A model generated the notes under the pieces. The model saw only the letters and a list, made by a program, of their open reading frames with translations. It made no database searches and had not been told where the DNA came from. Positions 1 to 10,292 of a stretch of DNA of 64,000 bases are shown here, piece by piece (the stretch's first letter is position 1; each line of letters starts with the position of its first letter). The translations under genes and the position numbers were made by a program. Source of the stretch: Dactylis glomerata (taxonomy: Eukaryota; Streptophyta; Magnoliopsida; Poales; Poaceae); assembly GCA_007115705.1 (NCBI GenBank), contig QXEO01002114.1, positions 744,001 through 808,000 on the forward strand, in the 5' to 3' direction.

Positions 1-726
1 AATATAGTGTTTTGAAAGGTGACCTGATTTTTGCCGATGAAGAAGGGGTGCCTCGGGGACATCCCCAATCTTTGACGCTTGTACTTCTTGGATATTTCTT
101 GGGGTGATGCATGGGCATCCCCAAGCTTGAGCTTTTGTCCATTCTTCAACTCATCTCATCATTCTCCAATCCCTACACTTGAAAACTTCCTTCATACAAA
201 ACTAAACACAATTCTATTAGCAACATTAGTGTAAGCATAAAATATATTCAACCTCTTTTAGCTTCAGGTTTCCACCCAAAACCACCACATATAAAGTATA
301 TACTACTGTAGCAACTTCCACAAGAGTTCCATGATAAAAAAGAACTCAAAAGAAAGCGATAAAGTGGCAAAAACAAATATTGGCAGAAATCTGTCAAAAC
401 TGAACAGCTGACAAAGGACGAATTTTTGAGGGATTTTCTGTTGCTCAAATAAAAAAGTGTTCAACTAAGAAAAGTTTGGATATAACCTGGGGCATATGCA
501 CAAGAAATCTCAGGTCCAAAAGATAAACAGAGAATTTTCACGAATTTTTACGGTGCAGCACCGAAAACAGTTTCAGGACAGCAACATCCCCAAATCTTTA
601 CCTCACTCAAATTAGAGGCTTCTCTTGGCACAAAAACGAAATAAACAAGATAAGGAGCGGTCATTACAGTAGTAATGACTTCCAAGACTCAAATAAAAGA
701 AAAAGTACTGAAAAGAAAACATTGGG

Positions 727-1770
727 TTATCTCCCAAGAGTGCTTTTCTTTAACGCCTTGGAGCTAGGCGCAGAAAATTTGAGAAGATGCTCACATAAGA
801 AATATGAATTGAAGTAAAAGAGAGCATCAAGGAGCAAATATAAAACACCTTTAAGTCTAACCCACTTCCTATGCATAGGAATCTTGTAAGAAAATAAATC
901 AAAGAAGCGCATAGCCACAAGTATGGGTAGATAAAACAAGAGCAATTTCAGAACTTTCAATAAAAAGAGAGGTGTTTTAGTAACATGAGAATCCCAACAA
1001 CCATATTTTCCTCTCTCATAATAATTTTCAGTAGCATCATGAACAAAATCAGCAATATAAATATCACACTCTCCCTCCTTTGTTAAGCATGGAGGGCGAT
1101 CAAATAAGGTATTAGTTAAAGAGTTACTCTTATTGGGAGGTAGACATGGGTAGCTCCATTCTTCCTCCTCTTGATCATCACTCTCCTCCTCTTTTTCATC
1201 CAATGAGCTTCCAATTTCTTCTTCCATAGGCTCCTTCAAGGCATTAGTCTCTTCCGTTGGAGAGCATCTATTAAGATATTTAAGAATATAGCCATTTCCT
1301 TCCTTGTAATTATCAAAGCAAAATGTGAGTATATCATAAACCTCATATTTATAAGGTGCATCATCAATATTTTCAAGCAAATAAGCAAGTTCGAATGCAC
1401 CCTTCCAAGCAATAAATTCTTCAATTTGTTCCACATCATAAAAGTCATAATTTCCATTAATATAAGAAGATATGGTAACATCATCATTATACTCACATTG
1501 AAAAGGGAGGTGTTTATACCTCCTACAGCAACAAGATTCATCAAAGCAATAAGTAACATTATAAGTAGAGCACACATTTCTAGCAATGATATATAATCTA
1601 TTGATTTGTTCCCATAAGTGTTTCCCTTTTTGTGACAAGCGGTGTTCATCATAATAATTTTGCTGCTCTTCCATGAACCCACCTTGCCAAAAAGATTTAG
1701 TTTCAAAGAAACCAACCATTGAAAGAAAGCATGATAAAGCAAGACAATAACAGACCAACAAAAATAACAA
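727..1770 (-). CDS. Unknown ORF of the Athila-like family (acidic, hydrophobic C-terminus)
   Basis: An open frame of 347 codons. A more natural start is the Met at about residue 33 (around 1674), giving about 315 residues. The middle is strongly acidic (a Glu/Asp run near residues 185-205). The C-terminal third has hydrophobic segments around the motif LFSYKIPMHRKW. The same motif and the preceding HDATE.YY.RGK pattern occur in the ORF at 29005-29820, while the N-terminal halves differ. No gag, protease or polymerase motif is visible. It is the first ORF after the primer site, so it takes the position normally held by gag. Function is unknown. The two-copy conservation of the C-terminal block suggests past coding constraint. 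Confidence 0.55.
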   Translation of the reverse strand: MLFLLVCYCLALSCFLSMVGFFETKSFWQGGFMEEQQNYYDEHRLSQKGKHLWEQINRLYIIARNVCSTYNVTYCFDESCCCRRYKHLPFQCEYNDDVTISSYINGNYDFYDVEQIEEFIAWKGAFELAYLLENIDDAPYKYEVYDILTFCFDNYKEGNGYILKYLNRCSPTEETNALKEPMEEEIGSSLDEKEEESDDQEEEEWSYPCLPPNKSNSLTNTLFDRPPCLTKEGECDIYIADFVHDATENYYERGKYGCWDSHVTKTPLFLLKVLKLLLFYLPILVAMRFFDLFSYKIPMHRKWVRLKGVLYLLLDALFYFNSYFLCEHLLKFSAPSSKALKKSTLGR

Positions 1771-1906
1771 CTACAAAGGATTCTAATTTTTTTGGGTTTT
1801 TGATATAAAAAGCAATGCAGGTAAAATAAAATAAAGTAAAGCAAAACAAATAACAAAGTAAAGAATGTGTGTGCGAAGAACTCCCCTCGCAGAAGTCTTC
1901 TCTCTT

Positions 1907-1923
1907 CCCCGGCAACGGCGCCA
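1907..1923 (-). other. Primer binding site, tRNA-Asp type
   Basis: The plus strand matches the 3' end of plant tRNA-Asp including CCA (CCCCGGCAACGGCGCCA), so the minus-strand element would prime with tRNA-Asp. A second partial copy (GGCGCCAGAAAAGAGCT) follows at 1949-1965 next to the LTR. Confidence 0.85.
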
Positions 1924-1964
1924 GAAAAGAAGCTGCTACTCGTGTGATGGCGCCAGAAAAGAGC

Positions 1965-3557
1965 TGTGGCGTGTAGTTGACGTGGGAGCAGTAAGTCCTT
2001 GTGCGTGGTGATGACCAGCCCGTTGGGAACCCCAAGAGGAAGGTATGATGAGTGTAGCGGCTAGTTTTCCCTCAGTTAAGAAACCAAGGTATATCGAACA
2101 GAAGAAGAGAGACGATGATGACTGAAGGTGTTTGTGGAACCTGCACACACACAAACAAATACTTTGTTCCCAACTTGCGATGAGGTTGTCAATCTCACCG
2201 GTTTGCTTGAAACAAAGGTTATGAGTGTATCGAGTGGAAAACAGTAGTAATGTGCTAGTAAAGTAAACAGTGCGGGAAAAGTAAACAGGTGATTGCAATA
2301 TGATTAAAATAGGACTGGGGTCCACAGTTCACTAGTGGTGTCTCTCCATAGATAAATAACATGCTGGGTAAACAAATTACAGTTGGGCAATTGATAGAAT
2401 AAAGATAACGTGATATGTCAAGAAGATCACTATGAGATTCACTCTGGGCATTACAACAAAATACATAGACCGCCATCCAACTGCATCTATGACTAATAAT
2501 CCACCCTCGGGGATATCATCCGAACACCCCAAAAGTATTAAGTTGCGAACAACAGATAATTGCATTAAGCAAAGTGTGTAATGTAAACAAAGCATATGCC
2601 CTTGAGCATATGAATGTTGTTTTCTCCCTAGTAGCAACAGCACATCTACCACCTTAGAGGTTTCTGTCACTCCCCCAGGTGAAATAGAGACATGAACCCA
2701 CTATCGAGCATAAATACCCCCTCTTGGAGTCACTAGCAACTACTCGGCCAAGATAGCTACTAACAACGGAGAGCATGCAAGATCATAAACAACATAGAGA
2801 TAACAAAAGATATAATTCAGTACAACAACTTAATCATAAACACCAATATTCATCGGATCCCAACAAACCAACATCATAGAATTACATAACGGTGATCTCA
2901 ATCATGTAGGGCAGCTCATGAGATCTAAACATGAAGCACATGGTGGAGAAGACAACCGTCTAGCTACTGCTATGGACCCATAGTCCAAGGTAGACTACTC
3001 ACTCATCGCTCCGGAGGCAAGCATGGCGATGAAGAAGACCTCCGGTGGCGATTCCCCTCTCTGGCAGGGAGCCGGGAAGAGCTTCTGGACCCTCCCGATC
3101 TTCAGGTCGACGGCGGCGGCGGATCGCGATGTGTTCTGGAAAACTGATCGGGCGCCTTAGGTTTTTCTCGTCGGGGGGTACTTATAGGCGAAGGGGCGAT
3201 GTCAGGAGAGGGACCAGGCACCCTCACATAGGGATGGCGCGGCCAGGGGCCAGGCCGCGCCGCCCCCTTGTGTGGGGCCCTGGTGGCCCCCCTCCGACAC
3301 TTCTTCGGATCTCTGGAAGCTTCCGGGTAAAATATGACTTCAGGAACTTGTTTTGTCCAATTCCGAGAATATTTCCTGTGTATCACTTCTGAAACACAAA
3401 AACAGCAGAAAACAGGAAACTGGCACTGTGGCACTTCGTTAATAGGTTAGTTCCGGAAAATGTATAAAAATGCCACTAAGTGTAACGAAACAATAGGCAA
3501 ATGGTGTAAAAACAAGCATGGAGCATCAAAAATTATAGATACGTTTGAGACGTATCA
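1965..3557 (-). repeat. 5' LTR of the Athila-like element (variant U5)
   Basis: About 1.59 kb; the left edge (TG at 1965) is inferred, the right edge (CA at 3557) is firm. The right part, about 3040-3557, matches the LTRs at 24536 and 29961. The left 1 kb is unrelated to them and instead matches the LTR fragments at 46721-46991 and 63958-64000. In element orientation the U3 end is shared and the R/U5 end differs. Confidence 0.75.
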
Positions 3558-3562
3558 CATAC

Positions 3563-3720
3563 TGATCATGGGATCGTGAGTTGTATGCATAACGGGTATT
3601 CCGGATGAGTAATCCTGGGTCCCCACACTTAGCACACAAAGCTTTCTCCCCCATCCCCTCTACTATGTAATCAATCGTCGACAGCAGTCCACGCCCAACA
3701 TTGTGCCTTTGGCACCAAGC
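3563..3720 (-). pseudogene. Short coding remnant left of the minisatellite
   Basis: The minus strand is open from the minisatellite through here into the neighbouring LTR, which supplies the last residues. The translated stretch includes a CAKCGDPG motif, one CxxC pair. It may be the last exon of the antisense gene system or a pol remnant. No family was recognised. Confidence 0.25.
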
Positions 3721-3769
3721 AATAAAGTTCAAGTTCCTCATTTCACGAGTCGGCATTTGTGTATACCCG

Positions 3770-4039
3770 CGCTCGAGGGCTTCGCCTTTCGACCCATGCT
3801 CGGGGGCTTCGCCTTTCGACCCACGCTCGGGGGCTTCGCCTTTCGACCCACGCTCGGGGGCTTCGCCTTTCGACCCACGCTCGGGGGCTTCGCCTTTCGA
3901 CCTATGCGCGGGGGCTTTGCCCTGCAACCTACGCTCGGGGGCTTTGCCCTCCAACCTACGCTCGGGGGCTTTGCCTTTCGACTTGTGCTCGGGGGCTTCG
4001 CCCTCTAACCTATACTCGGGGGCTTCACCCTTCGACCAA
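3770..4039. repeat. 27-bp minisatellite, 10 tandem units
   Basis: Ten head-to-tail units of exactly 27 bp with core CTCGGGGGCTTCGCCTTTCG. The first five are nearly identical; units 6-10 drift. Because 27 is a multiple of 3, several frames on both strands stay open and translate into 9-residue repeats (for example APERGSKGE on the minus strand). The core CTCGGGGGCT resembles the polypurine tract of the same element (CTCGGGGGCTAC at 9527-9538). There are no unique spacers. Confidence 0.95.
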
Positions 4040-4165
4040 CACTCGAAGATTCTGTCCAGTAGTCAAAATAACCCTTAAAAAGATTCACAGAAAGTGCACT
4101 GGAAAATCTCTAAGGATACATATACAAACGGAAAACAAGCAGAATTCATGTACGCGGCCGAGCCG

Positions 4166-4891
4166 TTAAGCTACAACACCTTGGCTCGCCCGCTGGCGAT
4201 CGCTCTCGGTCATGATTTGTTGGGCGATACAGTCGGCTGTGTCCCTGCATGCCGCATAATGATTCTCCATGTCGACTCGGCCGCTGGGTGTCCGCGGCAA
4301 CCCTTTCAGGAGCTCCATCTCCACCTCTGGATAGTAGGCACGCATGAAAGAGAGAGCCACGAGCGCTCCACATCGAAGATGCTCGCGTACAAATCGGTAT
4401 ATAGCTTCTCCATCCTCGAAGCGGCTGAGCAATGCCGACAGACCGATAGGTTGATCGTTCAAAGGAAACATAACCTGATGCACTATCGCAAGGGCAGCGC
4501 GGCTGGATTCAGCTAAGGTAGAAGCCTGGGTGACCTGGTCCTGGAGCACGGTCAGCTTCCTAGCCTTCGCAGAATTGGCCCAGAAGTTGTCTGCGGTCGA
4601 ATTCGCAAACGACCGTGCAGATCGAAGGTGCGCATCTACTCGGCGGTCTTCAGACACCTTATCGAGGCAAGCATCTATAGCCGACGAAATCAGAGAATCA
4701 GAACATATTGTCACAGAAGATTTCTTATCTACGCAAGCATACTTACATTCCATAGCCTTGCCAAGATTTTCAATCTCGCCAAGGAGGAATTCTTCCGCAT
4801 CCTTAGCTAGTGAAGCCTTGGACAGGGCGATGTCGACTTTGGCGGTCACGATCTTCAGCTGCTGTTGGGCATTTTTGAGCGGATCATGCAA
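4166..4891 (-). CDS. Antisense accessory ORF of Tat element, helical protein
   Basis: 241 codons, antisense to the host element. Composition is helix-rich (Ala, Glu, Leu), with an N-terminal heptad-like segment (residues about 1-60) and a C-terminal domain containing FVREHLRCGALVALSFMRAYYP. It lies about 280 bp downstream, in transcription direction, of the coiled-coil exons ending at 5171. It is probably the last exon(s) of the same gene or a second gene in the cassette. Proteins of this kind are familiar from grass genomes as putative gypsy-type transposon proteins; that link is recalled, not searched. No enzyme motif was seen. Confidence 0.5.
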   Translation of the reverse strand: MHDPLKNAQQQLKIVTAKVDIALSKASLAKDAEEFLLGEIENLGKAMECKYACVDKKSSVTICSDSLISSAIDACLDKVSEDRRVDAHLRSARSFANSTADNFWANSAKARKLTVLQDQVTQASTLAESSRAALAIVHQVMFPLNDQPIGLSALLSRFEDGEAIYRFVREHLRCGALVALSFMRAYYPEVEMELLKGLPRTPSGRVDMENHYAACRDTADCIAQQIMTESDRQRASQGVVA

Positions 4892-5170
4892 TGATCAGAT
4901 CAAGGAGAGTTCGCCAGCGGAAGGCGTTCTCCTATCAACGGCGCCGGAGGAACTAGCGGCTGTTTCATACGAAACAGGCTAGGCACCAGCAACCACAGAC
5001 GAATCCTGCACAGGAGTTTTTCAATCATGCAAAGACATCGGCAATCAAACAGCAAAAAGGGGTGCAAAAATATGAAGCGACGAATTTTACAATGAGTAAT
5101 GTTCAAGAGTCAGACACAGCCTCGGAGGAGGAACTACATTGTCAATTACATACAAGCACACACACATAAA

Positions 5171-7943
5171 CTAGGACGAGCTACCGGTGGCCTTGCTGGA
5201 GGGCGCACCCGACGTGCTGCGCTTGCAAGCCTTGGCAGCTGCCCTCTTTTCGTTCCTCTCCGCCAGAAAACTCGTCATTTGGGCAGATAACTTACGGGCG
5301 CGCTCAAGGAAGATCTTGGGGGAGATGTCGCACCCGTCCTTATCCTTCGGATATGTGCCCGTGACCTTGTCGGCATCGAATGGAACCCCGTGCATCATCA
5401 GCATAGAGAAGACAGACTCGGAGCCGGTAGTTACCTGTCGGCGAACCGCAGCAACCAAAGGATCCTCGCCATCTTCTTTCACCGCCAGAGCTTCGAGGAT
5501 GCCGGTCATGGTGTTGCTGGTCGATTCCGGGATGGAGATATCGCGGACATGTTCCAAGGTCGACCGCACCTTCGCCAAAAGATCTCTTGCATCTTGGCAG
5601 TGGCGCTCGGCGCCGCCGACGCTCGACTCAAGCCCGGATGGTTCCTTCAGTGCCCCGGCGTCGAATTCGGCAGCATCTTCATAAAGCAGTAAGGTCCCCA
5701 ATCAAAACTACAAGCGTTCAACAGGAAACACTGAAGATCAGTATGTCGAAGGCTTACCACGCAATGTTTCGATGGCGGCTTGGAGGCGCTCATTTAGAGC
5801 TTGCTCTTTGGACTCAGCTTCCAGCCGACGCTGATTGGCGAGCTCTTGAGCCCTGGAAGATTCAGCTTTGAGCCGGGCAACTTCCTCGGTAAGCGCATCA
5901 ACCTTCGACGCCAGCTTGGTCTTTTCGGCCGCCAGATCATCCAATTGAGCTTTTAGGGATGTCTTGTCGGCGGCTGCCTGAGACGCAATCCCTACCCATT
6001 CAAAGAGCACCACACTAAAGACCAGGATAACGGTGGCCAGAAGAAAGAGCCAGAAGAAAAGAGATATCACTCACGGCGAATATCCTCTAGCTGTTTTGCC
6101 AATTGGCGGTTATCCTCCTCCAGAGCAAGGAAATCCTTGCATACCTTCGAAAGATCCCGGACAACGGGCTAAAAATATACGCAGGAGATGAGAGCTCGAA
6201 TAATCGTTCAGAGGGCAAGCCCAAGTGTAAACACTTCGACTCACCCTCGGGGGCTACTGATAGGCAATCATCGAAATTACAAGTCCAGGTTTTTCGGGGC
6301 TTATATGGCTTTTTGGATCGGAAGGTTCGCCAGAGGAGGAAACCAGAACAACCTCGGGTTCGGTCCTCTTTTTCTTCGAGGGAGGTGGCGGCTTCTGGAG
6401 GTCATCCCCTGGCGCAGCATCTCCAGCTATCTTCTCCCGATAGTTCGCGGTCTGCTCAAGAGCAGAGTTGTGGGGACGAAGCTCGAATCGATCACGATCG
6501 TGTAAGCTCGCCGAAGTCTCCTCAGTCAAAGATCTGAAATAGGATAGGACGTCAGAAACAATACAATTACCCAAAGATGAAGTTATTACTACAAAAAGTT
6601 CTACAGAGATACATACGAGGCATCGAGGCCGAATTTTGGGAGGGCCCTTTTCCCAGATCGAGGAGGAGGCCGGCTGTCCAAAGGCTTGGCCAGAATCACG
6701 CCATCGTCGTCGTCACCGGAAGATAAGTGGGTGTCGCCGGCGTCTTCCGAATCTTCGACGACGTCAGCGTCCGCAATCTGCTTCCTCTTCTTCAATGCTC
6801 GCGGAGGCGATGTCGCGGCAGAGGTCGACTCTTCAGGGGCTTCGATGAAATCTCGCCCCGGGTATTCACCCTCCTCGGGTTGAGGTGGATAACAACGGGC
6901 CACGTTGATAACCTGTGCAGTCATTGTACATCACTTCTTCGACCCAGATCAACGAGACTTGTAACATTGAACTAAGGCAAGGAGCGTACCTCGGTGCGAG
7001 GGAAGGCCTTGCTAAAGGCCACCGCGCCAAAGACTTTCGGCACGACATCTTTCTTCTTGATGTTGGTGACAGCGCACACGCTGTCATCAATGTCGGCTTC
7101 GTGCAGCTCGTCGGGAGAGATCCGCGTCGAATCCCGGCGGTCGGTGTAGTCCCACATGCAATGGGCCCGAGCGGCGAGCGGTTGGATTCGACGCTCGATG
7201 AACGTTTGGATGAGCTGAACGCCCGAAAGCTCTTTCCTGGGCGTGGCTCGAAGCTTCTGAATCCTCTCCATTAGGGGCTCGGTGGTCTTCAACTCTTCTT
7301 CAGAGAGCTCATGCCGCCAAGACACCCGAGGTCGAAGGACAGTGGTGGCTCGAAATTCTTCAAGCCTGAATTCTTCGCCATCAGAGGATTTGTCCTTTGC
7401 ATAGAACCACTTCGTTCGCCAGCCCGGATTGTTTTCGAGCGTGGGCAGGTTGAAGTAGGGGACATCAGGGCGGACCTGGCAACCAAATCCGCCGGTCTGG
7501 AACTACAGGGGCTGCCGAATCATAAAAATCCGGCGCCAAAGCGCCCAGTGGGGTTCGATCCCCAGGAAGCATTCACAGAACGTGATAAAACACGCAATGT
7601 GGAGAATTGTGTTGGGGTTCAGATCATGAAGCTGAACCCCATACGCAAAAAGAAGGCCGCAAAGAAAGGGATGTGGGGGAAGCGATAACCCCCACAACAG
7701 AAAAGCTAGGAAGATTACCCGGAAACCTGGAGGCGGCCGGGGAATGATCTCTGGGCCGGCGGCGAGCGATTCCGCCGGATCATTCTTGAGGAGGCCGATC
7801 TTCTCAGCGGCAGACATCTCCTTGCTTTCCATCTTGGTCGGCACCCAATTGCCGACGATGGAGGCGTCGATGTTCGCGGTCTTGGCCTTCTTGGCGGCGA
7901 CGCCGGTGGCAGCGCTGGCGGTGGATGAACCTCTCTTACCCAT
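5171..7943 (-). pseudogene. Antisense spliced gene, gypsy-type transposon accessory protein with coiled coil
   Basis: A multi-exon gene reads leftward from the ATG at 7941-7943 (start MGKRGSS). Exon 1 runs to 6990 and holds a basic N-terminus, then a domain with LPPHPFLCGLLFAYGVQLH and LNPNTILHIACFITFCE. This resembles Pfam PF04195-type 'putative gypsy type transposon' proteins (from memory). An in-frame TAG at 7504-7506 interrupts exon 1. Introns with GT/AG ends are visible: 6989-6913 and 6616-6534, then probable donors near 6280 and 5758. Exon 2 is acidic and basic; exon 3 starts at 6533. Later exons (about 6150-5760) are coiled coil with AEKTKLASKVDALTEEVARL. The last block (5701-5171) ends in a Ser/Lys-rich tail. 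With the stop it is probably non-functional, but exon structure is well preserved. Function unknown. Confidence 0.6.
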
Positions 7944-7994
7944 GAGCGCAATGCTCAGCGGAGGCTTGCAGGAGTGGGGATGAGAGTGGAGCAT

Positions 7995-9523
7995 TGCAGA
8001 AGATGAGTGCGAGGAAGACGATGACGGCGGCGGAGTGGGGTGTATAGTTAACCTTTTCCGCTGTCTTTATCTTGCTCCGGGAAAACCGTCAAGTCATCTT
8101 AGCCGTCCGCCATGAAGGGGAAATGGCAAGACAGATCTGGCCATCCACGTGTCAGCGCTACGGGAGCCGCAGCCTCCACTATGCACGGTAATTGAGGAGA
8201 CGGGGAAACCTTTTTTTACCCAAACGCGGGACATGCGGTCAAATACGGTCAGTAGCCGGGACGCACGGCCACTGGGCCCCAGCATGTCCGGTCTTGTCAA
8301 AGTCAGTCCGTAATGGCAGAAGATGGCGTGACGACTCGATAAATCCAGGCATCACTACTGACGTCACGGCCCAAAGAGCGGTTTCTTGAGGGGTTAAGAG
8401 ATGGACTCAATCTCGGGACCCCGGCATTTTTGAGGTATGTGTCCTTTGGACTGGCTCTTTCGGAGTTGCTTTTGTCTCGAAACTTTTCTGCCCGACCTTT
8501 TTGAAGGCGTTGCTTTTCGAGAGGCTTTTTTCCCTGTTTTCGAGCCTTTAGAGTTTTTCGAGTGGTTTTCTTGCCATGACCGTTCGAACAGATTCTTATG
8601 TCTTACTTAGTACCATTTTGGTGATTCGAGGGGGAATTTTCCCTCTCGTATTATTCGTCACGGGCCAGCAGAGCCTCCGAGCATTCCTTGATTGAGGACA
8701 TCGATTCTCCCATGCCTCCATCTTCAGGTGGGATGTGTCATTTCGGCTTTTGGCTGAAGTTCGGTAGTCTTCTGAATCACGACCTGGCTAGCAACGCCAC
8801 TTTATCGCCCAAGTCATGATACAGCCAGCAGAGCTGTCAGTTTCACCTGAGTGATGACATCGTCGCCCCGCACAACCACTAATCGGGGGCTGCAGTTCCC
8901 AGATCACTTTTAGCTCGGGGCCAGTCGTGCCACGCCTATAATTCGGGGTGGCTTCAGCCTCACGAATTCAACTTCACATTTACATATGCATTCAAAATTC
9001 CCGGATTTAGGTGGCTAATACCAATTCGGATGCCGTATGTCAAATACGAAGGTAAGTCCACGGTTTACAACACTAGATGGCCCGGTATTCGTATCAAGCG
9101 TGCTCTGCCGAGAAATTTTCCATACCTTCGATATGAAGTTTGCACCGATGGACGCATCGGGTGCCTCACAATGAACTGGGCCTCGACCTGGTGAGTCCAA
9201 CACGGCCCGGGTCGAGGTAGCGCCAGCCCACGCGGGTTCAAGTCGGGGGACTCGAATCTGAGTAAGCTAACGAATGTTTTTGCGGCTATGCAATTAACTG
9301 AGACCCGGCGTGAGTCTCAGGCCGGTTATGCGTATCCCTCTGCAAACCCGACTTGGCACTTTCGAGGCTCTGAACGAGCGTCGCTCGAATCTTTCGCACC
9401 TGATGAGTGCATCATTCAAATATTCTCTGTGCTTTTGTGGTTTTACAGGTCAGGCGAATGTATCGGGTGCAGTTAAGAAAGCTTTCGGGGTAGAGTCCCT
9501 GCCATAGTCTTCGGCTATACCAG
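7995..9523. other. 3' untranslated region of Tat element, no gene seen
   Basis: Long non-coding stretch between the antisense gene start and the polypurine tract. Open frames are short and lack recognisable motifs. It should hold the antisense gene's promoter; only a weak TATA-like stretch (about 8041-8050) was seen. Phrases such as 'tcgggg' recur, as in other Tat 3' regions. Confidence 0.6.
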
Positions 9524-9538
9524 GCACTCGGGGGCTAC
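9524..9538 (+). other. Polypurine tract of Tat element
   Basis: GCACTCGGGGGCTAC directly abuts the LTR start TGACGAAGG. The same GGGGGCTAC|TGA junction is seen on the minus strand at 20643/20644. Confidence 0.75.
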
Positions 9539-10048
9539 TGACGAAGGAATGACAAATGGGTCCCCGATATTCGCCTACCTGGTTTTTGGTCCAGGAGGAG
9601 TCTCCTTCAAAAGGTTCTCGAGGCCCACGAAGGCATCGGCCCGGCATGGCCCAGGAGCGACACTTGGCGTGCAAGCAAAGATTCGAGGAGTTCAAGTTGG
9701 ACTCGTCTTTGTTTAGGTTTTGTTTTTGAACCGATCTGATCTGTACTTGGCTTGAGGGACAATCCTGAGACCCAGCCTTCGCATATAAAAGGCTGGGAGG
9801 GAGGTCTCAAAACCCTAGACGCCTTTGGCCACCACCTCACGCCGGAGCGCTCAAAATCTTAGAGCTCTCTGTCTTAGGCTAGATTCAATCTACGCCATCG
9901 TTGTAACACCACTGCAAACACCACCCCATCAATACAAAGTCAGACAAGCAGGACGTAGGTCTTTACCCTACCAAGGGGGCCGAACCTGGGTAAAATTCCG
10001 TGTTCTTCTGCTTTTGTCTGATCGCCGTCGAGTTCGCCAGGTCCCACA
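9539..10048 (+). repeat. 3' LTR of Tat element
   Basis: 510 bp from TGACGAAGG to GGTCCCACA. It contains a TATA box (TATAAAA, 9784-9790) and the GGCCGAACCTGGGTAAA phrase near the end that I associate with grass Tat LTRs. The end coordinate is inferred from the terminal CA. The following 5 bp (ATGCG) would be the target duplication; the other end is outside the window. Confidence 0.7.
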
Positions 10049-10163
10049 ATGCGCTCCATAGATCAAAAGCCCTTAAACATGGGCATTGCCGGGGTAGAAC
10101 CTCGTCACCGGCCGTGGCCAGAAATTATCCTGCGCCCGGCGCCATTTCCTGCCACATGCCGTC

Positions 10164-10171
10164 TATATAAA
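10164..10171 (+). promoter_or_regulatory. TATA box of hypothetical gene
   Basis: TATATAAA (in GTCTATATAAACAGG) stands about 120-330 bp upstream of the first Met codons of the GC-rich ORFs at 10293-11154, a plausible plant core promoter. A poly(A)-type AATAAA lies at 11302-11307. Confidence 0.4.
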
Positions 10172-10292
10172 CAGGCGCTGCCGACGGTGATGAGCATCCA
10201 CCAAAAACCTAGCCAAGGAGAAATTACCACCCAAGACACACCCTAACCACGCCTCGCCGCAAGATCACCAACTGGGCGACGATCCGCGAGAT

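Larger units (their letters stand above)
1..3557 (-). mobile_element. Athila-like non-autonomous LTR retrotransposon, truncated by window edge
   Basis: Minus-oriented element whose 5' end (LTR plus primer site) is at the right and whose 3' part lies left of the window. Bases 1 to about 780 are nearly identical to 28215-28990 inside the complete copy at 24536-31497, so both belong to one family. The tRNA-Asp-type primer site at 1907-1923 and the terminal GACGTATCA at 3549-3557 fit that copy. No gag or pol is present. The right flank (CATAC, 3558-3562) lies in the 3' region of another Gypsy element, so this copy is nested in it; the left target duplication is outside the window. Assignment to the Athila lineage rests on the tRNA-Asp primer site and is inference. 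Confidence 0.8.
3558..10048 (+). mobile_element. Tat-lineage Gypsy element, 3' portion only
   Basis: This stretch ends in a polypurine tract (9524-9538) followed by an LTR with a TATA box (9539-10048), which sets plus orientation. Pol is missing and would lie left of the nested element at 1-3557. Upstream of the LTR are antisense coding exons, a minisatellite and non-coding sequence. Extra antisense genes and tandem repeats between pol and the 3' LTR are typical of Tat-lineage elements (Retand, Ogre and relatives), which is the basis for the lineage call. The polypurine tract core GGGGGCTAC|TGA also matches that of the Tat element at 20309-36291. Confidence 0.65.

Noticed and set aside
3770..4039. 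CRISPR-like array
   Set aside because: Units are directly contiguous with no spacers, and the context is a plant retroelement.
3759..4169. Plus-strand 9-residue repeat proteins
   Set aside because: Open frames are an automatic result of a 27-bp tandem unit; no start context or conservation supports them.
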